Of a stretch of 48,084 bases of DNA, positions 43,990 through 48,084 are shown piece by piece; position 1 is the stretch's first letter; every line of letters begins with the position of its first letter. Under the pieces are notes generated by a model. The model worked only from the letters and a program-made list of their open reading frames with translations. It did no database searches and was not told the origin of the DNA. The position numbers and the translations under genes were made by a program. Origin of the DNA: Singulisphaera sp. GP187 (GTDB lineage: Bacteria > Planctomycetota > Planctomycetia > Gemmatales > Gemmataceae); contig CAMAUE010000023.1 in NCBI GenBank assembly GCA_945861245.1, positions 1-48,084 on the forward strand. Direction: 5' to 3'.

Positions 43990-44046
43990 CCGCTTGCGGC
44001 TTAGCGGTCAACGCACAATACACCACATTCGTAGGATGCGCCAAGC
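43990..44046. repeat. Decayed family A arm with adjacent family C fragment (A8/C2)
   Basis: CCGCTTGCGGCTTAGCG (43990-44006) is the left half of A, followed 24 bp later by GTAGGATGCGCCAAGC (44031-44046), close to the start of family C (GTAGGGTGCGTCAAGC). A third A-C association in the window, partly eroded. Confidence 0.7.
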
Positions 44047-44064
44047 AGGCCAATGGATTAACCG

Positions 44065-44844
44065 ATGACCGACATGCTATTTTCCGTCAAAGACCAAGTC
44101 ATCCTTGTTTCCGGCGCGAGCCGAGGCATCGGCCGGGCGATCGCGCAGGGGTTCGCTGAGCGCGGCGCCCGCGTCATAATCACGGGTCGCGATGCCGCCA
44201 CACTCGAAGCGACGGCACGCGAGATCAACGCCACGCCGATCGTGTGTGATGTCGCTAACAAGGACGCTATCGATCACCTCGTCGAGACGGCGCTCAAGCA
44301 GTTCGGGCACATCGATACGCTCATCAACGTCGCCGGCGTCAATCGGCGTATGCTCGCGGAGAAGTTGACGGAAGCCGACTACGACTTCATCCTTGACATC
44401 AATCTCAAAGGGCCGTTCCTGCTTTCGATCGCCGTCGGCAAGGCGATGTTGGCACGTGGACGGGGCAATCAGATCAACATCGTGTCCCTCAACAACGATC
44501 GCCCGCTCAAAGGCGTCATGCCCTATGCCTTCAGCAAGGCCGCCCTGGGCCACATGACGCGCTCGCTGGCGCTTGAATGGGGCCCGCGCGGCATCCGTGT
44601 CAACGCCATCGCACCGGGCTTCGTGCTGACCGACTTGACGAAGAAGCTCTGGTCGCAGCCAAAGATGCAGGCCTGGGGCGAAACGAACACGCCGCTGGTG
44701 CGCCTGGGGCAACCGGAGGACATGATCGGGGCAGCTGTGTTCCTCGCTTCAAATGCGTCGTCGTGGATGACGGGCCAGGTGCTCTACGTCGACGGCGGCT
44801 TCGGCGCGGGCCTGGTGTGGCCGATCGATTTTGAGAGTCAGTAA
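44065..44844 (+). CDS. Short-chain dehydrogenase/reductase
   Basis: 259 residues, classical SDR. The cofactor site SGASRGIG is at 16-23, then NVAGVN, catalytic Ser141 and YAFSK with Tyr154 and Lys158. VDGGFGAG is near the end. The Arg after the first motif (TGRD at 40-43) suggests NADP(H). It resembles gluconate 5-dehydrogenase/3-oxoacyl-ACP reductase members; the substrate is unknown. It converges with the flavin reductase gene; hairpin E2 separates the two stops. Confidence 0.9.
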   Translation: MTDMLFSVKDQVILVSGASRGIGRAIAQGFAERGARVIITGRDAATLEATAREINATPIVCDVANKDAIDHLVETALKQFGHIDTLINVAGVNRRMLAEKLTEADYDFILDINLKGPFLLSIAVGKAMLARGRGNQINIVSLNNDRPLKGVMPYAFSKAALGHMTRSLALEWGPRGIRVNAIAPGFVLTDLTKKLWSQPKMQAWGETNTPLVRLGQPEDMIGAAVFLASNASSWMTGQVLYVDGGFGAGLVWPIDFESQ

Positions 44845-44849
44845 AAACC

Positions 44850-44885
44850 AAGCCCAGGGGTGAGGTACTCCGAACCCCTGGGCTT
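44850..44885. repeat. Inverted repeat, family E, single unit (E2)
   Basis: AAGCCCAGGGG (44850-44860) pairs with CCCCTGGGCTT (44875-44885). It starts 5 bp after the SDR stop and overlaps the last bases of the convergent flavin reductase gene, so it fits a bidirectional terminator. It is half the two-unit element E1. Confidence 0.93.
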
Positions 44886-45459
44886 AAGAACGAAATGTTG
44901 TTCGCCACGCCAGGATCGCTGCCGCGTCAACCTGGGCATCGCGAGCCAATCCGTCACGTAACTCACGCAACCGTTCCGGCGGCGCCAGCTCGATCAATCG
45001 CCGCATCGTCAATCCGGGCGTCTTGCGTTCCTGGCGTCCATCGATGACGGCGGCGACATAAAGCATGCGATCGCCGATATCGAGCGATGCTTCCACTTTG
45101 CAATGCAACCAGGCCGGCGCATCGCTGAAATGCGGATGCCCCCCTTGCCCAACTCTCACATCCAGCCCGGCGAACTTGTCGCCATCACGGCCTGATCGCA
45201 AACCAAAACGCCAGACTCGTTCGACGTGGGATTCGTCCAGCAGATGCATGAGAAACTCGCCGCTCGCCTCGATCACGCCCCAGCTGTGGTGCTGCTTGGC
45301 GATGCCCACGACCACGCGCGGCATGTCCGGCACGATCGACGCATTGCTGACGAACGTCGCGATCAGCCCGGCCCGTCTGTCACCGTACGACGCCGTGATG
45401 AGCCAAATCTCTCGATCGAGGGAACGCAGAACGTCGTTGATGACGGCGGTGGACATCAT
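44884..45459 (-). CDS. Flavin reductase-like FMN-binding protein
   Basis: 191 residues. The N-terminal half has the split-barrel flavin reductase pattern: IWLITASYGDRRAGLIATFVSNASIVPDMPRVVVGIAKQHHSW, typical of FMN-binding reductases, with the SNASIVP loop that contacts the flavin. The C-terminal half is less typical. It probably binds FMN and may reduce it for a partner enzyme or a substrate not identified. It is downstream of the subtilase on the same strand, with the perfect palindrome A9 between. Confidence 0.78.
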   Translation of the reverse strand: MMSTAVINDVLRSLDREIWLITASYGDRRAGLIATFVSNASIVPDMPRVVVGIAKQHHSWGVIEASGEFLMHLLDESHVERVWRFGLRSGRDGDKFAGLDVRVGQGGHPHFSDAPAWLHCKVEASLDIGDRMLYVAAVIDGRQERKTPGLTMRRLIELAPPERLRELRDGLARDAQVDAAAILAWRTTFRS

Positions 45460-45473
45460 GGCTCCTCAATTGA

Positions 45474-45523
45474 TTTCCGCTTGCGGCTTAGCGCTCATAT
45501 GAGCGCTAAGCCGCAAGCGGAAA
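45474..45523. repeat. Perfect 50-bp palindrome, family A (A9)
   Basis: Arms of 25 bp (45474-45498 and 45499-45523) with no loop at all, core CCGCTTGCGGCTTAGCGC. It is the cleanest and smallest intact member of family A. It begins 12 bp beyond the 3' end of the subtilase (minus strand, ends 45535). Confidence 0.97.
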
Positions 45524-45534
45524 ACGCGTTGATT

Positions 45535-46320
45535 TCACTTCGCCGCCCGCGCCATCCAATACAGCAGTGTCTTGATCTCGAACGGCTTGAGGTCGGGTCG
45601 CAGCGACAACAGCCGCGCCGCGATACCGGTGAGATGCGGGGCCGCCCAGCTTGTTGCAGGCTCGACGGCGAATGGACCGAGATAGCCCCGGCTGTGAGCC
45701 GCGAATTCGATCTGTTCGCGCGGCGAATAGGCGTACTCCATCGGCGTGTCGAACAGGCCTTTGTCGACCGACAAGAGGGGCGGCGCGAACATTGCCGGGT
45801 AGCTGCGCGTAAACGGGTGATCGTTGTGCGCCGCCGCGACGATGACGATGTCCCGGAAATAGCCTTCTTCGATCACGCGCAAGAGCTGCTGACGTTTGGG
45901 AAGTTGTTGCAACTTCTGCTCGGTGACGCCGAGCGAGAGATTGATGACTTTGCAGTTCCACACCTCATACGCCCAGCGTAACGCTTTGATGACGGTTTCG
46001 ACCTCACACGTGCCTGCCGGGCCGAAGACGTCCGCGGAGAAAAGTTGCACCGCCGGCGCGAGTGTGAGGATGATGTCGGCGACGGTCGTGCCGTGCGGCG
46101 TGCTCTGGTGTCCGTCGTAGGCCGCTGGCTCGGGTTGATCGACGGAGAAGATGCCGCCCTGGATCGGTTGGAGCGACGTGCCGTACTTTGTTGCAAGCGT
46201 GGCCCGTTCGATGCCGCTGTCGATGACGCAAACGCGAACGCCTCGCCCATCGGCGCGCGGATCGAGAAGCAGACGCTCGCGCGACATGAGGCGAGACAGT
46301 TCGTCGAAAACATCACTCAT
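45535..46320 (-). CDS. Cytoplasmic subtilisin-like serine protease (S8)
   Basis: 261 residues, no signal peptide and no propeptide, so probably intracellular. The triad is complete: Asp34 (VCVIDSGIE), His76 (TPHGTTVADI), Ser224 (ATSWAAPHLTG); the oxyanion Asn166 sits in AAHNDHP. Subtilases are usually secreted; a short cytoplasmic form is less common. The gene begins at ATG 46320, close to repeat A10/C3, which lies upstream. Confidence 0.9.
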   Translation of the reverse strand: MSDVFDELSRLMSRERLLLDPRADGRGVRVCVIDSGIERATLATKYGTSLQPIQGGIFSVDQPEPAAYDGHQSTPHGTTVADIILTLAPAVQLFSADVFGPAGTCEVETVIKALRWAYEVWNCKVINLSLGVTEQKLQQLPKRQQLLRVIEEGYFRDIVIVAAAHNDHPFTRSYPAMFAPPLLSVDKGLFDTPMEYAYSPREQIEFAAHSRGYLGPFAVEPATSWAAPHLTGIAARLLSLRPDLKPFEIKTLLYWMARAAK

Positions 46321-46328
46321 GACTGGTC

Positions 46329-46503
46329 TTCCGCTTGCGGCTTAGCGCTCGGAATATCCCACCCGAGCAGGATGTAGGGTGTGTCAAGCGCCAGCGCCGA
46401 CGCACCGGCCCCTGTAAGAACTGGTGCGTCGGCCCTGGCGCTTGACACACCCTACCGATGCGGAATTGCTCAAGGCAATTATGCACTTCGGCCGCAAGCG
46501 GAA
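46329..46503. repeat. Family A element with a family C element inserted (A10/C3)
   Basis: Left A arm at 46329-46350. The right arm is interrupted: CGAGC is at 46363-46367, then family C at 46374-46455 (arms GTAGGGTGTGTCAAGCG and its complement, about 34 bp), then 35 bp of other sequence, and GCCGCAAGCGGAA at 46491-46503 completes A. It lies between the subtilase start and the SRPBCC gene's 3' end. Confidence 0.88.
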
Positions 46504-46521
46504 TTCGCGAAAGGCAATCGT

Positions 46522-46956
46522 TCACGTGGCCTCGATGGCGTTCTTGAGTCGCTCTAAATATTGGCCGTCTTCCTTCTCCATCATCCGCGACATCATGCCG
46601 AGGAAGAGCCACCAGAGGAAGTTGCCGCGAACGTCCGCCTCCATGTCCACGCGCGTGCCAGTGCCTTCGGATGCGAAGCGGAAGGTGTAGGTTGCCTGCA
46701 TGCCCATCATGCCGGCACGGGCGGCATGAACCGTAGGCCGTTGGTGCTCCACGACCTCGATGACCGCGGTATGTTCCTTGCCGCGCATGACGCGAGTTTC
46801 GCTAAACTTGGCGCCGGGCTTCATGCCGCCGTCGGTGATCATCGCAACCTTGGTGATGTTGGGCAAGAACTTCGAGGCGTTGGCGAGATCGGTCGCGAAA
46901 TCGAAAAATTGTTCGATGGGTCGAGTGATAGTGATGGTGCGTTTGAAGCCGGCCAT
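46522..46956 (-). CDS. SRPBCC-family ligand-binding protein
   Basis: 144 residues. The fold pattern ITITRPIEQFFDFATDLANASKFLPNITKVAMI, GAKFSETRVMRGKEHTAVIEVVEHQRPT and a C-terminal helix (WLFLGMMSRMMEKEDGQYLERLKNAIEA) are those of polyketide cyclase/START-like (SRPBCC) proteins. They bind hydrophobic ligands in a deep pocket. No catalytic residue can be named. It is on the minus strand, separated from the next gene by hairpin B2. Confidence 0.85.
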   Translation of the reverse strand: MAGFKRTITITRPIEQFFDFATDLANASKFLPNITKVAMITDGGMKPGAKFSETRVMRGKEHTAVIEVVEHQRPTVHAARAGMMGMQATYTFRFASEGTGTRVDMEADVRGNFLWWLFLGMMSRMMEKEDGQYLERLKNAIEAT

Positions 46957-46978
46957 GGGATGACTCCGCCCGATGATT

Positions 46979-47050
46979 GTTTAGCCGCTCGCCTTTGGCG
47001 AGCGCGAACCGAACCCCACGTTCGCGCTCGCCAAAGGCGAGCGGCTAAAC
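46979..47050. repeat. Inverted repeat, family B (B2)
   Basis: Perfect 29-bp arms (46979-47007, 47022-47050) with a 14-nt loop, same family as B1, each arm again a small hairpin. It lies 12 bp past the 3' end of the membrane protein gene (minus strand, ends 47063). Confidence 0.96.
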
Positions 47051-47062
47051 GAAAATCGGTCC

Positions 47063-47857
47063 TCATTCGGTATATCGGGTTTCTTCCCGCGGGGCATCCT
47101 TGGCCCGGATGGCGTTGGCATGCGGATCGTCCGCTGGGCTCGGCTCGGCACTCGTCGCGGTTGGCCAAAGCGCGAGCCGAAGCTGCGTCGTGACCCATTC
47201 CAGTTCTTCGCGCGGGCCGTCATCGGCGTTCAGGACGACGGAATTCCAGGTGATGAGATTGACGATCTCGCCGTTGTGCAGCCAGACTTCGAGGCGGAAA
47301 TTGTAGGTATACCCGCCTGCATCATCCGTGGCGCCTGTCAATGCGCTCTGCGTGAGAACGATGTCGCGAATCTCGTTCTCGTACCAAACCTGCTTCTGCT
47401 GATCGCGTGAAGTGCGGACCAGGAGGTTACCCGCGACGGAGAGCTGCTGCGGATTGTCATTTTGCGCGTCTTTTTCCCGCAACAACCTGGACGCCCGATT
47501 GGCGGCAATAACGAGAATTGTTAGTCCGGCCCCAAACGGAACCCCAACTATTTGATGACTCATGAGGCCTGGTATTGTGCTTTTGATGATCGCGTGAGCG
47601 AGGACTGCGCCAACCACCAAAAATAACCCGATTTGAAAAATCCGCCAAGCTTCTTCGCTTTCGATCGAGCGAACGGAATCGCACATCGGAAAGTCGAAGG
47701 TAATACCGGTTTCATGCTGGGTCAACGTGATCGCGGTCTTGATCGGTGCAGTGACGCGATGGGCCTTCACGACCTCCTCGCCGGGCAAGGTGACGGGGAT
47801 GCCCCGGCGGCGTTGGCCGCTGGCGAAAAAATCGATAATCGCGAGCCAAAGATTCAT
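47063..47857 (-). CDS. Membrane protein of unknown function
   Basis: 264 residues. Two membrane helices lie at about 72-115 (FQIGLFLVVGAVLAHAIIKS and VGVPFGAGLTILVIAANRA). The N-terminal 60 residues are beta-rich (RVTAPIKTAITLTQHETGITFDFPM), and the C-terminal half is soluble (GYTYNFRLEVWLHNGEIVNLITWNSVVL). It may be a PH-like inner-membrane protein; I do not recognise the family. Confidence 0.75.
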   Translation of the reverse strand: MNLWLAIIDFFASGQRRRGIPVTLPGEEVVKAHRVTAPIKTAITLTQHETGITFDFPMCDSVRSIESEEAWRIFQIGLFLVVGAVLAHAIIKSTIPGLMSHQIVGVPFGAGLTILVIAANRASRLLREKDAQNDNPQQLSVAGNLLVRTSRDQQKQVWYENEIRDIVLTQSALTGATDDAGGYTYNFRLEVWLHNGEIVNLITWNSVVLNADDGPREELEWVTTQLRLALWPTATSAEPSPADDPHANAIRAKDAPREETRYTE

Positions 47858-47878
47858 GGGATAAATCTCAACCGCTAT

Positions 47879-47907
47879 TCAACCTGCCGCTTACGCGGCT
47901 AGGCTCA
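47879..47907. repeat. Half element, family K (K3)
   Basis: Same arm as K1 and K2 (AACCTGCCGCTTACGCGG...). It lies 22 bp upstream of the start of the membrane protein gene and just before the IS sequence. Confidence 0.85.
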
Positions 47908-47936
47908 CCCATATTACCGTATCACAATGTATCGAA

Positions 47937-48084
47937 CTGTTGAACTAAAATAGAAATGTCCGGTCATAACGCAATAGAAATGTCCTCTTTCGCCCTTGGG
48001 CAAGGAGGACAGCTATGAGCGTGCAACAAAAGGACCGGATCGAGATGAGCCAGCAAGAACGTGATCGACTGAAGGTGCTGCATG
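47937..48084 (+). mobile_element. Start of an ISNCY-like insertion sequence (runs off the window)
   Basis: AACGCAATAGAAATGTCC (47968-47985) and AGAAATGTCC just before it (47952-47961) mark the terminal motif twice. The second is followed by TCTTTCGCCC, a ribosome binding site and the transposase start. The sequence is nearly identical to the remnant at 18709-19037. The right end is outside the window, so I cannot say whether the element is intact. Confidence 0.85.
48015..48084 (+). CDS. Transposase N-terminus, partial (ISNCY-like)
   Basis: 23 codons and one base from the ATG at 48015, preceded by CAAGGAGGA. It reads MSVQQKDRIEMSQQERDRL then KVLH, one residue different from the remnant at 18983. 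The frame is open to the window end. The N-terminal motif ERDRLKVLH is common in ISNCY-type transposases, DDE enzymes with an HTH start; that family call is from memory. Confidence 0.8.
   Translation, partial: MSVQQKDRIEMSQQERDRLKVLH

Noticed and set aside
1079..47050. CRISPR array made of the repeated sequences
   Set aside because: The repeats are palindromes scattered between different genes, with no regular spacers and no cas genes.

Overview
The window reads as a piece of a Gemmataceae-like planctomycete chromosome. The markers are two DUF1559 prepilin-type proteins (one with the H-x9-DG C-terminal signature), a Ser/Thr kinase with the long N-terminal extension usual in this phylum, a cysteine-rich 'YTV-like' envelope protein, a YXWGXW-repeat protein, many small secreted proteins, and outer-membrane assembly genes (LptE-like, BamD-like). 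All assignments come from reading the translated sequence; no database search was possible.

Layout. 1-5.5 kb: DUF1559 protein, a small lipoprotein and two ABC-F ATPases in tandem. 5.6-8.0 kb (minus strand): a soluble histidine kinase and a response regulator whose output domain is a Cro/CI-type HTH, then a hypothetical protein. 8.3-12.6 kb: truD convergent with polX, then a PseG/SpsG-like protein. 13-16 kb: parB with a parS-like palindrome just upstream, a secreted protein, tRNA-Pro(TGG) and prs. 16.6-22.7 kb: envelope proteins, a second DUF1559 protein and a shrunken ISNCY-like insertion sequence. 22.8-28.3 kb: a sugar and glycosylation cluster (rfbA, TMTC-like GT-C/TPR protein, WecE/RffA-like aminotransferase, DPM1/GtrB-like glycosyltransferase). 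28.6-32.3 kb (minus strand): recO, bamD-like, lptE-like, folP. 32.4-37.7 kb: Ser/Thr kinase, TPR protein, outer-membrane-like protein, NHL protein. 37.7-38.9 kb: a CbpA-type dnaJ abutting rnpA. 39-48 kb: two tandem DsbD-N-like proteins, sialidase-like protein, DUF1761 protein, alpha/beta hydrolase, SDR, flavin reductase-like protein, cytoplasmic subtilase, SRPBCC protein and a membrane protein. The window ends inside a fresh copy of the ISNCY-like element.

The most striking structure is not a gene. Almost every intergenic gap holds a long, often near-perfect inverted repeat, and these fall into at least eleven sequence families (called A to K here), with about thirty full, half or decayed units in 48 kb. 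They usually start 1-40 bp after a stop codon or sit between convergent genes. Several families have arms that are themselves small hairpins, as in REPINs. Family C has landed in or beside family A three times. They look like a mixed population of REPIN/MITE-like elements that double as transcription terminators. Canonical T-tract terminators are almost absent: one clear case.
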